Below, piece after piece: positions 9,359-19,477 of a DNA stretch of 64,000 bases; positions within the stretch are counted from its first letter, which is position 1, and the number at the start of each line of letters is the position of its first letter. Source of the stretch: Prochlorococcus sp. AG-347-J22 (GTDB lineage Bacteria > Cyanobacteriota > Cyanobacteriia > PCC-6307 > Cyanobiaceae); NCBI GenBank assembly GCA_003279005.1, contig QCBY01000002.1, positions 1 through 64,000 on the forward strand. The letters run 5' to 3'. The position numbers and the translations under genes are program-made. The notes beneath the pieces were generated by a model, which had not been told where the DNA came from, searched no databases, and was given only the letters and a program-made list of their open reading frames with translations.

Positions 9359-10798
9359 ATGTTATTGAGTAAAATGGTAACAAGCAGTATCAAAACAGAT
9401 GAAATTAAGTTTGGTGAGTGCAATAAAAAACTTTTAGAAGAGCTTATATTTTATGGGATTTCATTAGGTGCAGATTTTATAGAATTATTTATTGAGAATA
9501 CCGATAATTCAAATATTCTTGCAGAAGAAGATTACATTACTAACGTTAGTCCATCATTCAGCAAAGGAGCCGGCATAAGAATTTTTAAAGATAAAAGAGA
9601 TGGATTTGTAAGTACAAATGATTTATCAAAAGATGGTTTGATGAGATCAGTATCTCAGGCTATTGAGATGCTAGACATAACTGACAAAAATAATAGAGAA
9701 AAATTTAACGGTTTAAATAAACATAAAAATTATACTTTATCCAAGAAAACATGGATTGACGAAGTTCCATCTATTCATGAGATAAGTGAAAAACTATTAG
9801 TCAGCACAAAGTTACTTAAAAAAAATAGCAAAATAATAACTAGAAAAGGAAGTTACTCAAGAAATTTGCAAGAAGTAATAATCGCCTCCAGCGATGGAAC
9901 ATATGCCTCTGATATTAGATTGCATCAAACAGTTGGTCTAAACGTAATTGCTAGTGATGCCCAATATAGATCTAATGGAAGTAGAAGATTTGGATCATCG
10001 GGAATGCCTAATGAATTCAGATTCTGGGATCATGAAAAAGCAGCAAATGATGTATTTGAAAGTTCAATGAATATGTTGTATGCAGATTATGTTGATGCTG
10101 GTCAAATGCCTGTTGTATTATCTAATAAATTTGGTGGTGTTATTTTTCATGAAGCCTGTGGACATTTGCTTGAAACAACTCAAATAGAGAGGGGGACAAC
10201 ACCTTTTGAGAATAAATTGAATGAAAAAATAGCACATGAATCAGTAACAGCAATTGATGAAGGGATATCAGAAGGATCCTTTGGTTCATTATCAGTAGAT
10301 GATGAAGGTATGGAACCAGAGAAATCAGTCCTTATAAAAGATGGAATTTTAAAAAAATTCATTTCCGACAGGGCAGGTGAACTAAGAACTGGTCATAAAA
10401 GAACAGGGAGTGGGAGAAGACAAAATTATTCTTTTGCAGCAGCCTCGAGAATGAGAAATACTTATATTGCAAAAGGTGAATTCACAAAAGAAGACTTAAT
10501 AAATAGTATTAGCGATGGTCTTTACTGCAGATCAATGGGCGGTGGTAGTGTAGGAGCTACAGGGCAATTTAATTTTTCGGTAGAAGAGGGATATCTAATT
10601 AAAAATGGAAAATTAACAACGCCAGTTAAAGGTGCAACTTTGATTGGTGATGCTAAAGAAGTTATGCCAAAAATATCAATGTGCGGAAATGACTTAGAAT
10701 TAGCGCCTGGATTTTGTGGATCTATTAGTGGAAGTGTTAACGTTACGGTTGGCCAACCTCATATTAAGGTTGATTCAATAACTGTTGGTGGAAGATAA
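9359..10798 (+). CDS. tldD: TldD-family metalloprotease subunit
   Basis: GGVIFHEACGHLLE (HExxxH) and overall TldD architecture. Confidence 0.9.
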   Translation: MLLSKMVTSSIKTDEIKFGECNKKLLEELIFYGISLGADFIELFIENTDNSNILAEEDYITNVSPSFSKGAGIRIFKDKRDGFVSTNDLSKDGLMRSVSQAIEMLDITDKNNREKFNGLNKHKNYTLSKKTWIDEVPSIHEISEKLLVSTKLLKKNSKIITRKGSYSRNLQEVIIASSDGTYASDIRLHQTVGLNVIASDAQYRSNGSRRFGSSGMPNEFRFWDHEKAANDVFESSMNMLYADYVDAGQMPVVLSNKFGGVIFHEACGHLLETTQIERGTTPFENKLNEKIAHESVTAIDEGISEGSFGSLSVDDEGMEPEKSVLIKDGILKKFISDRAGELRTGHKRTGSGRRQNYSFAAASRMRNTYIAKGEFTKEDLINSISDGLYCRSMGGGSVGATGQFNFSVEEGYLIKNGKLTTPVKGATLIGDAKEVMPKISMCGNDLELAPGFCGSISGSVNVTVGQPHIKVDSITVGGR

Positions 10799-10801
10799 GA
10801 T

Positions 10802-12154
10802 ATGAATTCAAGAGAAATAACAACTCAAATATCCAAAGCTGCAAATTCTCTAAATGTTAAAAAATGGGATTATGGAGCAAGCTTTTCTAATGATTTTTCT
10901 GTGCAAGTTGATAAGGGTGATGCTAAACAATTGAAAGCATCACAAAAACAAGTTTTAACTATAAGAGTTTGGAACGAATCTAATCTTGTTGGTATTACTA
11001 CAACAAGCGACATTAGTAAATCTGGTATTAAGAAGGCTCTAAATCAAGCAAACATAGCTTCTGATTTCGGTAATAAGAATGAATGTACTGAATTTTCACC
11101 ACTAGCGAAAGATCCTATCAAAGTTGAGGAAGTAAAAAAAAGAAATCCTGTTGGAATAAAAAAATTATTAACGCTTTTAAGAGAAGCAGAAGTAAAACTA
11201 ATAAAAAGTCATGAATCTATAAAATCTGTTCCATATAATGGTCTTTCCGAAAGTTTCTTTGAGAGAGTTTATGCAAACAGTGATGGTGCTTTTAGAAGCT
11301 ATACCAAAAGTCAAGCTACACTTTATTTATATGCAAGGGCTGAAGAGGAAGATAAGAAACCTCGAAGCTCGGGCTCTGTAAAACTTGGATACGGAGTTGA
11401 TGATATTGATATAGAAAAGTGTGTTGAAGAGGCATCAAATAAAACATTATCTCATCTAAATTATTTACCTATTAAAACGGATAAATATCTTATATGTTTT
11501 TCCCCAGAATCATTTTTAACGATTATTAATGCCTTTAGCTCAATGTTTAATGCTAGGAGCATTTTAGATGGTATCAGTTTATCTAAGAAAAACTCTATAG
11601 GAGAGAAACTATCTACAGAAGCTCTTAATATTTACGATGATGGGCTTCACGAAAAGAATATTTCTTCATCTCCATTTGATGGAGAGGGCACCCCTACCAA
11701 AAGAATATGTTTAATTAATAAAGGGAAAATTCAAAATTTCATACATTCTGAATCAACTGCAAGAATTTTTAAAACAAATCCAACTGGCCACGCTGGACTT
11801 GGATCAAAAGTTTCAGTATCTCCTGATTGGATAGTAGTAGAGAAATCAACGGGAAATTATAATCTAAAAACATCTCTAGATCACTCTAAATATGAAGGGG
11901 AATTTGTATATATTGAAGAATTAAATGCAATACATGCAGGAGTAAGAGCAAGTCAAGGATCATTTTCTCTTCCATTTGATGGATGGCTTTATAAAAACGG
12001 ATCAAAAATATCAATAGAATCTGCTACTGTTGCAGGAGATATAAAATATCTTTTGAAAAATATCGTAAATATTGAATCAAACCAAGAGGTAACACCAAGT
12101 GGGATTTCTCCACATATATGGGTAGATGAATTATCAATAACTGGTGACGCGTGA
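10802..12154 (+). CDS. tldE: TldE/PmbA-family protein
   Basis: Adjacent TldD homologue without HExxxH; conserved PmbA C-terminus (IHAGVRASQGSFSLPFDGWLYKNG). Confidence 0.85.
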   Translation: MNSREITTQISKAANSLNVKKWDYGASFSNDFSVQVDKGDAKQLKASQKQVLTIRVWNESNLVGITTTSDISKSGIKKALNQANIASDFGNKNECTEFSPLAKDPIKVEEVKKRNPVGIKKLLTLLREAEVKLIKSHESIKSVPYNGLSESFFERVYANSDGAFRSYTKSQATLYLYARAEEEDKKPRSSGSVKLGYGVDDIDIEKCVEEASNKTLSHLNYLPIKTDKYLICFSPESFLTIINAFSSMFNARSILDGISLSKKNSIGEKLSTEALNIYDDGLHEKNISSSPFDGEGTPTKRICLINKGKIQNFIHSESTARIFKTNPTGHAGLGSKVSVSPDWIVVEKSTGNYNLKTSLDHSKYEGEFVYIEELNAIHAGVRASQGSFSLPFDGWLYKNGSKISIESATVAGDIKYLLKNIVNIESNQEVTPSGISPHIWVDELSITGDA

Positions 12155-13137
12155 GAATTATATTCTGGGGGACACCTGAATATTCACTTGCGAGCCTTGA
12201 TATATTTATTAAATCTAAGCATGAGATAATTGCAGTAGTAAGCCAACCAGATAGGAAAAGATCTAGGGGAAATAAATTAATCTCTTCACCTGTTAAAAGC
12301 TTTGCTCAAAAAGAGGATATAAAAATTTATACTCCGAAGACTATCAGAGGAAATATACCTTTTATGAATGAACTTAAATCACTATCTTGTGATTTATTTA
12401 TTGTTATAGCTTATGGGAAAATTTTACCTAAAGAGATATTAGAGATCCCAAAATTAGGCTGTTGGAACGCACATGCTTCATTACTTCCAAGATGGCGTGG
12501 AGCGGCTCCAATACAATGGTCCATAATTAAAGGTGATGAATTTACTGGGGTAGGAATTATGAAAATGAATGAGGAACTTGATACAGGCGACATATTATTG
12601 GAAGAAAAAATTAAGATTGACAATAATGATAATTTAAATACACTTACGAAAAAACTTAGCATTTTATCAGCAAAATTATTTTTAAATGCTATATCTTTAC
12701 TCGAAGAAAATTTAAATAAAAAAACCATTGCTCAATTAACAAAACAAAATACTCTTAGAAGAAAAATCACGTACGCCAGAATGATTGATAAATCAGACTA
12801 TAAAGTGGATTGGGATAATGAGGCAATAGAAATTAATCGAAAAATAAAAGGATTATACCCACGAGCAAATACAACTTTTAGAGGTAAGAACCTAAAGATA
12901 ATTAAAATTAAAATTTTGAGAATTGATGAAATTAATAAAGAAAAATACTGTTTAATGAGCATTAATACAAAACCAGGTATTATTCTTGCTCTCATAGAAA
13001 ATGAAGGAATATTAATTTCAACTAAAACTGATCCGATTGTTTTATTAGAAGCTAAACTTGAAGGCAAAAACATTACTAGCAAAAAGCAAATGATACAACA
13101 ATTAAAGCCATCAGTAGGTGAATATTTCTCGGATTAA
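12151..13137 (+). CDS. fmt: methionyl-tRNA formyltransferase (GTG start)
   Basis: Folate-site motif HASLLPRWRGAAPIQWSI; IIFWGTPEYSLASL N-terminus. Confidence 0.95.
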   Translation: MRIIFWGTPEYSLASLDIFIKSKHEIIAVVSQPDRKRSRGNKLISSPVKSFAQKEDIKIYTPKTIRGNIPFMNELKSLSCDLFIVIAYGKILPKEILEIPKLGCWNAHASLLPRWRGAAPIQWSIIKGDEFTGVGIMKMNEELDTGDILLEEKIKIDNNDNLNTLTKKLSILSAKLFLNAISLLEENLNKKTIAQLTKQNTLRRKITYARMIDKSDYKVDWDNEAIEINRKIKGLYPRANTTFRGKNLKIIKIKILRIDEINKEKYCLMSINTKPGIILALIENEGILISTKTDPIVLLEAKLEGKNITSKKQMIQQLKPSVGEYFSD

Positions 13138-13841
13138 GTTTTGGATTCTTTTTTAGAGAATCCCCAAATGAACGCAAAAATAATCAATATATAAAAATAG
13201 TAGTCTGGAAGTATAGATTCTTTAATTAACGTATTTATTAAAAGTTTTATTCCAACAATTAAAATTGCTATGTAACCAGCTGTTTCTAATCTTGAAAATA
13301 TATCCAGTAGTTTTAGAAAAATCCCCGATGTAAATCTTAAGGCTAATACACCGATTACTGCTCCAATTATTATTAATATGTATTGATCGCTTATCGCTAC
13401 TGCAGTAGTGATACTGTCTATGGAAAATGCAAAATCGGTAATTGAAAGAAGTGCTACAACTCTTAAGAACCTAAAATTATTTTTATTATCTGTGACATCT
13501 GCGGAGTTCTCTATTTCAGAATTTAAAAAAATATTAGAGAAATATAAATATATTAAATAAAAACCAGCAAAAATTCTAATAAGAATAAACTTTAGAAGAA
13601 AATTAGATAATATTATGAGAATTATTCTAAATAATAATGATATTGTTATACCAATATTCAAGGCTCTTGACCTTAATTCCGAACTCTTGAGAGATTTAGT
13701 GAGAGAAGCCAGCGCGACAGCATTATCCGCCGATAATAATAATTCTAGTGCAATTAATATAGGCAAAAGTGTAATGATTTCGTACCAACTGTCTACCTGG
13801 TCTAGTGTTGGTATGAATGAATTTATTGCGACTGAGTCCAT
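13134..13841 (-). CDS. TerC-family integral membrane protein
   Basis: ALELLLSADNAVALA and ITDFAFSIDSITTAVAIS motifs. Confidence 0.85.
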   Translation of the reverse strand: MDSVAINSFIPTLDQVDSWYEIITLLPILIALELLLSADNAVALASLTKSLKSSELRSRALNIGITISLLFRIILIILSNFLLKFILIRIFAGFYLIYLYFSNIFLNSEIENSADVTDNKNNFRFLRVVALLSITDFAFSIDSITTAVAISDQYILIIIGAVIGVLALRFTSGIFLKLLDIFSRLETAGYIAILIVGIKLLINTLIKESILPDYYFYILIIFAFIWGFSKKESKT

Positions 13842-13915
13842 ATAATATTATTCGCAATTCGTATAAAATCTAATATAATATTACAGTTAAGAGTAATCAA
13901 GATTGATAGTTATAA

Positions 13916-16900
13916 ATGAGTTTAAATACTTTAGTAAATTATATTTCAAACACTCAAATTACTTCTGAATTAATAAAAAGAATTTTTAAAAATAAAGGTT
14001 TAAATATTGTTGGATCAAGTAGATATGCAAAATCAATAATCTTAGATAGCATCGCAAAAAAAGAAAATAAAAATGTATTATTAATTTGTCCTAATATAGA
14101 AATTGCCTATAAATGGATCGGTTATTTTGAAAGTATAAATGATAAGGAAGTTTTATATTATCCACCTACAGAACATTTGCCATACGCATCAATTAATAAA
14201 TCCAAAGAGATTGAATTTACTCAGCTTACGGTTTTATCCAAATTACTAAAAAAAGAGAAAAAAGAACCTAATATTGTTATATCAACAGAGAGATCACTAC
14301 AACCTCATTTAATAAATAAAAACTTATTAATTGAAAATAAGTTAGATTTGCAAAAAGGGGTTCAAATTGAGATTCAAGAATTAGCAAATAAACTTACGCT
14401 GCTTGGCTATACAAAGGAAAATGTAACTTCTACAGAAGGATTCTGGAGTAGGAGGGGGGAAATAATTGATATTTTTCCTGTTAATAATGAATTACCTATA
14501 AGATTAGAATTTTTTGATAATGTAATTGATAAAATGAGAGAATATGATCCATATACGCAAAAGACATTAGAAAGTATCAATAATATTGAAATAATACAAG
14601 CTGGATTTGATTTACTTATAAAAGATAAGTTAAATAATTTATCTAAGAACAGTATTTTTAATTCAGGAGATATAAATATAAATAATCTTGACCGTTATGT
14701 AGGAATAATTGAAAAAAAGCCTTCAAACATAATAGATTTTATAAATAAGGAAACAATTCTTGTAATTGATGAATTAGAAGATTGTAAAAAATTTGCGAAT
14801 AATTGGTTTCTAGATTCAGAAAGTAATTTTGATAATTGTGCGTGTGAATTAAATAAAAACCTCAAAAATAATGATATTAATTTAATGGCTAAGCCTAATT
14901 TACATTTAAGGTTTGACGATATATTAAATTCACTGGGAAATTTTAATTTAATAAAATTATATGAATTTGAATCTAAAGACAATGTTGATAATAGGTTTTT
15001 ATTAAACGATAAAAGATTAAATTCATACTCTAAAAATATTGGAAAATTATCCAGCGATATAAATAAAAATATAAAAAATAAAGAAAAAGTATGGATATTA
15101 TCAGCACAGCCATTAAGAACTAGAACTTTACTTTTTGAACATGAATGTAATACAAACTTTTTAAATAATCCTAATGACATTGATGAGGCATTTAAATCAA
15201 TTCATAATTCAACTCCTTTGATTCTAAAAAATAAGAATAATTATGAAATCGAGGGGTTTTATCTTCCGATATGGAAAGTTCTTCTCGTAACTGATAAAGA
15301 ATTATTTTCGCAGCAATCTCTTTTTAATAATGTATTCATAAGAAGAAAGAAAAGAAGTGTCAATTCAAATATAAATTTGAATAAGATTAGTCCAGGTGAT
15401 TTTATAGTTCATAAGAATCATGGAATAGGACAATTTATAAAAATAGAAAAAATAAATATAACTGGAGATTCAAGAGATTATTTAGTAATACAGTATCAAG
15501 ATGGGAAGATAAGTGTTGCTGCAGATCAACTTGGTAGTGTCAACAGATATAGATCAAGCGGAAATATAAAGCCAAAAATAAATAAATTAGGAGGTACAGA
15601 ATGGGAAAGAATAAAAGATAAAAATAAGAAACAAATCAAAAAAGTTGCTGTCGATATCTTAAAACTATATGCAAAGAGAGAAAAGTTAAAAGGTCACATA
15701 TTCCCAGAAGACGGTCCTTGGCAATATGAATTAGAAGAATCATTCCCTTATCAACCAACACCAGATCAAATTACTGCAGTAAAAGAAATAAAATCTGATA
15801 TGGAAAGCGATAAGCCAATGGATAGGCTAGTTTGCGGCGATGTAGGATTTGGCAAAACAGAGGTCGCTGTTCGGGCTATTTTTAAGGCTATTACATCAGG
15901 AAAGCAGGTAATATTACTAGCACCTACAACAATCCTAGCTCAGCAACATTGGAGAACAATAAAAAATAGATTTTCACCTTACCCAATTAAAATTTCATTA
16001 CTCAATAGATTCAAAACCCTTAATGAGAGAAAGGAGATCTATAAAGGATTAAAAAATAACAATATTGATTTAGTAGTAGCAACGCACCAAATTTTAGGAA
16101 AAGAAATTGAAATAGAAAATTTAGGCCTACTTGTTATTGATGAAGAACAAAGATTTGGAGTAAGGCAAAAGGAGAAAATAAAAAAAATCAAAAATAACAT
16201 AGACGTTTTAACTCTTTCAGCAACACCAATTCCAAGAACTCTTCATATGAGCTTATCTGGACTTAGACAAATGAGCTTATTAAATACTCCTCCTCCATCA
16301 AGAAGATCAATAAAAACTTATTTATCTGAAATAGATATGGATGTTATAAGAACTGCAATTAATCAAGAACTTGATAGAGGAGGTCAAATATTTTATGTAC
16401 TCCCAAGAATTTCTGATATTGATGAAGCTGTAAATAAATTAAAAAACATGTTTCCTAGCTTAAATTTTATTATTGCTCATGGACAAATGAACGAATCAGA
16501 GCTTGAAAATGCAATGATTGCTTTTAATAATGGAGAAGTAGATTTGATGATATGCACAACGATAATTGAAAGTGGATTAGACATACCTAAAGTAAATACA
16601 ATTATTATTGAAGATTCTCACAAGTTTGGACTTTCTCAACTTTATCAACTCAGAGGAAGAGTTGGTAGAAGTGGCATTCAAGCTCATGCATGGTTATTTT
16701 ATCCAAATATAAATAAAATTAATGACGCTGCAAAACAAAGATTGAAAGCGATAAAAGACTTTTCGGAGCTAGGGAGTGGATACCAACTTGCAATGAAAGA
16801 TATGGAAATAAGAGGTGTTGGAAGTTTACTTGGAGAAGAACAAAGTGGAAGGGTTAATGCTATTGGATATGATTTATATATAGAAATGCTTCATGAGGCT

Positions 16901-17428
16901 ATTTCAGAAATCAGTGGACAAGAAATACCAGAAGTTAGCGACACACAAATTGATCTCCCAATAAATGCTTTTATACCTTCAACATGGATATCAAACAAGG
17001 AAGAAAAGCTTGAGGCTTATAAAACTGCTACTGAATGTTCAAATAATTATGAATTAACTGATCTAGCTACAGACTGGGTGAATAGATATGGAACTTTACC
17101 CAGACCTGTTGAGTCCTTAATTATGATAATGAGACTGAAATTACTTGCTAAAAAATGTGGTTTTAATAAGATCAAACTCAAAAAGCCAAATATAGTTATA
17201 GAGACCAAATTAAAAAAATCTACTTTTAAAATTCTTAGAAATTCCTTAGCAAGTAGTCTTCAAAATAAATTTAATTTTGAAGAAGGTCAACAATGGTCCT
17301 TTATAACCATAAGAGGTTTAGGAGTTACTGAAGTTCAAAATCAAATAGATCAATTAATTGACTGCTTAGCCTTATTTGCAAAAGAAATAAACAATTTTGA
17401 TAAAACTACAGTTGCCAAAAAAATTTAA
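13916..17428 (+). CDS. mfd: transcription-repair coupling factor
   Basis: UvrB-homology N-terminus, CarD/RID module (PGDFIVHKNHGIGQF), superfamily 2 helicase motifs (GDVGFGKTEVA, DEEQRFGVRQKE), TRCF C-terminus. Confidence 0.95.
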   Translation: MSLNTLVNYISNTQITSELIKRIFKNKGLNIVGSSRYAKSIILDSIAKKENKNVLLICPNIEIAYKWIGYFESINDKEVLYYPPTEHLPYASINKSKEIEFTQLTVLSKLLKKEKKEPNIVISTERSLQPHLINKNLLIENKLDLQKGVQIEIQELANKLTLLGYTKENVTSTEGFWSRRGEIIDIFPVNNELPIRLEFFDNVIDKMREYDPYTQKTLESINNIEIIQAGFDLLIKDKLNNLSKNSIFNSGDININNLDRYVGIIEKKPSNIIDFINKETILVIDELEDCKKFANNWFLDSESNFDNCACELNKNLKNNDINLMAKPNLHLRFDDILNSLGNFNLIKLYEFESKDNVDNRFLLNDKRLNSYSKNIGKLSSDINKNIKNKEKVWILSAQPLRTRTLLFEHECNTNFLNNPNDIDEAFKSIHNSTPLILKNKNNYEIEGFYLPIWKVLLVTDKELFSQQSLFNNVFIRRKKRSVNSNINLNKISPGDFIVHKNHGIGQFIKIEKINITGDSRDYLVIQYQDGKISVAADQLGSVNRYRSSGNIKPKINKLGGTEWERIKDKNKKQIKKVAVDILKLYAKREKLKGHIFPEDGPWQYELEESFPYQPTPDQITAVKEIKSDMESDKPMDRLVCGDVGFGKTEVAVRAIFKAITSGKQVILLAPTTILAQQHWRTIKNRFSPYPIKISLLNRFKTLNERKEIYKGLKNNNIDLVVATHQILGKEIEIENLGLLVIDEEQRFGVRQKEKIKKIKNNIDVLTLSATPIPRTLHMSLSGLRQMSLLNTPPPSRRSIKTYLSEIDMDVIRTAINQELDRGGQIFYVLPRISDIDEAVNKLKNMFPSLNFIIAHGQMNESELENAMIAFNNGEVDLMICTTIIESGLDIPKVNTIIIEDSHKFGLSQLYQLRGRVGRSGIQAHAWLFYPNINKINDAAKQRLKAIKDFSELGSGYQLAMKDMEIRGVGSLLGEEQSGRVNAIGYDLYIEMLHEAISEISGQEIPEVSDTQIDLPINAFIPSTWISNKEEKLEAYKTATECSNNYELTDLATDWVNRYGTLPRPVESLIMIMRLKLLAKKCGFNKIKLKKPNIVIETKLKKSTFKILRNSLASSLQNKFNFEEGQQWSFITIRGLGVTEVQNQIDQLIDCLALFAKEINNFDKTTVAKKI

Positions 17429-17500
17429 AATATTAAATAAATATTTAATCATCGCGAAAATGTCTAATTTCGGTTAGGTTTAGAAAAATTTTTTTATTGC

Positions 17501-17662
17501 ATGGGCGAATACATAGATGTCGGCATTCAAAGTTCGATATTACCTTTTACATTATTGCTCTCCTCAGTAGTTGTAGGAATATATGCACTTTTTGGTTTTG
17601 AGACTGAGAATGATGATGATGATTCAGATTCTGGAAGTGGTGGATTAATGAACCCAATTTAA
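17501..17662 (+). CDS. small single-TM hypothetical protein (53 aa)
   Basis: Own translation MGEYIDVGIQSSILPFTLLLSSVVVGIYALFGFETENDDDDSDSGSGGLMNPI*; TM segment plus acidic tail. Confidence 0.6.
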   Translation: MGEYIDVGIQSSILPFTLLLSSVVVGIYALFGFETENDDDDSDSGSGGLMNPI

Positions 17663-17664
17663 TT

Positions 17665-18033
17665 TCATCTAAACGAAATCTCTTTTGATCTCCTTTTAGT
17701 TATTTTCATTAATCTTGAGATAACCCCTACAATAAGAATAAAAGCAATAATTAATGAGAAAACTACAAATATTGCCAAAAAAATTTCATACATATAAGCT
17801 ATTGAATCAGAAATATTAGCTATTAGCTTTGCTAGATTATTTAAAAAATTATCGAAAATAGTTAATTTATTTGGAATTATATAAAAAAGATAAATAAAAA
17901 AGATACTTAGAGATGACATAAGGAATGATTCTTTCATTAGTATTCCTTTTGATTTCCTTCTTAAACTTAACTTTTTTTTAAACAAAAATTTATCGGAATT
18001 ATTATTCAAACTGGGTATTTTTAAATCAGCCAT
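17665..18033 (-). CDS. hypothetical membrane protein
   Basis: ORF with two hydrophobic segments and basic termini. Confidence 0.6.
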   Translation of the reverse strand: MADLKIPSLNNNSDKFLFKKKLSLRRKSKGILMKESFLMSSLSIFFIYLFYIIPNKLTIFDNFLNNLAKLIANISDSIAYMYEIFLAIFVVFSLIIAFILIVGVISRLMKITKRRSKEISFR

Positions 18034-18088
18034 TTAAAAAAAATTAAGCAATTTAAATAAAGAATTAATCTTCGAAAAGAAATTTTTT

Positions 18089-18709
18089 TTATAGTATCTT
18101 GTTTATGTGATTAATGCTAATAAGTTTGTTTTTATTATTTGATAATGAGCGATTATCATTGTTATCGTAAACATAAATAAATACGGTTGAAATTAGAAAA
18201 ATTGAGCATATCGAAACTAGTGGAGGCAAAAGAAAATTTAAAATATTTTTTTTGTCTAATAAAAATAAAAACTTTTTATTATTTAAACTTTTAAATTCTT
18301 TTGAATAAATATTTTTAACTTTATTTGAAGAGCCTAATTGATCAAAGCAATTTATAATATCTGCCAAAACTGAATTTCCTATTTTAATACTTAAAGGCTT
18401 AACCTCAGGTTTAGTACTTTTCAAAAGAAGAATATGTGAATAATAATTCTCGGGCTTAATATCAATTAGATTTGATTCAAATAATGCAATTTCATTATTA
18501 AGTAGGGAATTAGAGTAACAATAAAAAGCTCGTATTATAGTCTTTAGATGATCTATATTTCCCTCAATAGGAGGCTTATCAATAATCATAAGTTTCCATT
18601 GAGAAATAATTGATATATTATCTTCATCTTCATTATTTGAGTAATCAGGCAATCCAACAATTTCGAGTGTTACCGATGATTGATTAAATAAAAATTTATT
18701 TTGCAACAT
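18089..18709 (-). CDS. DUF4335-family cyanobacterial protein
   Basis: SSVTLEIVGLPDYS... N-terminal domain and C-terminal TM; adjacent to DUF3038 as commonly seen in cyanobacteria. Confidence 0.55.
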   Translation of the reverse strand: MLQNKFLFNQSSVTLEIVGLPDYSNNEDEDNISIISQWKLMIIDKPPIEGNIDHLKTIIRAFYCYSNSLLNNEIALFESNLIDIKPENYYSHILLLKSTKPEVKPLSIKIGNSVLADIINCFDQLGSSNKVKNIYSKEFKSLNNKKFLFLLDKKNILNFLLPPLVSICSIFLISTVFIYVYDNNDNRSLSNNKNKLISINHINKIL

Positions 18710-18710
18710 A

Positions 18711-19241
18711 TCAATAACTAAGTAAGGTAGCTTTTAACTTTTGAAAGCCATCATCCGAAATACAAAACGCCAATGTAAGTAGGATTTTTATAAAAGCCTC
18801 ATCATTAGATCTGGGATCAAGCAGACGTTTAACCCTCATACTATTAGTATTAAATCTTTCACTTATTAATTCAATATACCTATTCTTAAATTCACTCCAA
18901 GCTTTTGGAATCCTTATGAAATCATCCCTGGATTGTAATATTTGTCTTATATAAGGATACAAAAATTTTGCCATTTCAGCAGTTAATTTAATCAATGCTT
19001 CGAATTCCTCCACTTTAATATCATTATTATTAAAAGAGTTCCTCATTGGATTGTTATTCCTTAATTTCCAAATAGTAACTTTATTGGGTAAAACCTCATT
19101 TAAATTAAGTTTACCTGATAAAGAATATAGAGATTCTGCACCGTTTAAATCAATAGTTTCTAATGCTAATAAAAGTAAATCAAGTCTTTGAATAGATTCT
19201 CTTGATACCCGTTTGCCTTTAGATAAAATAGTAATAATTAA
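18711..19241 (-). CDS. DUF3038-family cyanobacterial protein; open frame extends well upstream of the track start but has no ATG/GTG/TTG there
   Basis: Track ORF starts at 19046; same frame stays open to 19241: LIITILSKGKRVSRESIQRLDLLLLALETIDLNGAESLYSLSGKLNLNEVLPNKVTIWKLRNNNPM...; stop TAG at 19244-19242. True start unknown. Confidence 0.55.
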   Translation of the reverse strand, partial: LIITILSKGKRVSRESIQRLDLLLLALETIDLNGAESLYSLSGKLNLNEVLPNKVTIWKLRNNNPMRNSFNNNDIKVEEFEALIKLTAEMAKFLYPYIRQILQSRDDFIRIPKAWSEFKNRYIELISERFNTNSMRVKRLLDPRSNDEAFIKILLTLAFCISDDGFQKLKATLLSY

Positions 19242-19277
19242 CTATGAAAGCTATATGGATATTATAACAGAGAATTT

Positions 19278-19472
19278 TTATATTCTTTTAGATAAAAATG
19301 TATATAAATCATCAAGTTCTTCAATTGTCAATATTCCATAATTCCAAAGAATGATGGGGAGTGGGGTATTACTTTTAGTTGACAATCTTATTCCTAGCTC
19401 AACTGAAGCCTGTTTCAAACCAATATCATTAATGAGAAAAGATATTATTTTTATATTTGAATAATTAATCAT
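19278..19472 (-). CDS. DUF2949-family small protein
   Basis: 64 aa; LPIILWNYGILTIEELDDLYTFL matches the DUF2949 C-terminal pattern. Confidence 0.6.
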   Translation of the reverse strand: MINYSNIKIISFLINDIGLKQASVELGIRLSTKSNTPLPIILWNYGILTIEELDDLYTFLSKRI

Positions 19473-19477
19473 AAATA

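Noticed and set aside
12411-13082. Reverse ORFs of 105 and 94 aa
   Set aside because: Antisense to fmt.
14695-15180. Reverse ORF of 161 aa
   Set aside because: Antisense to mfd; no family recognised.
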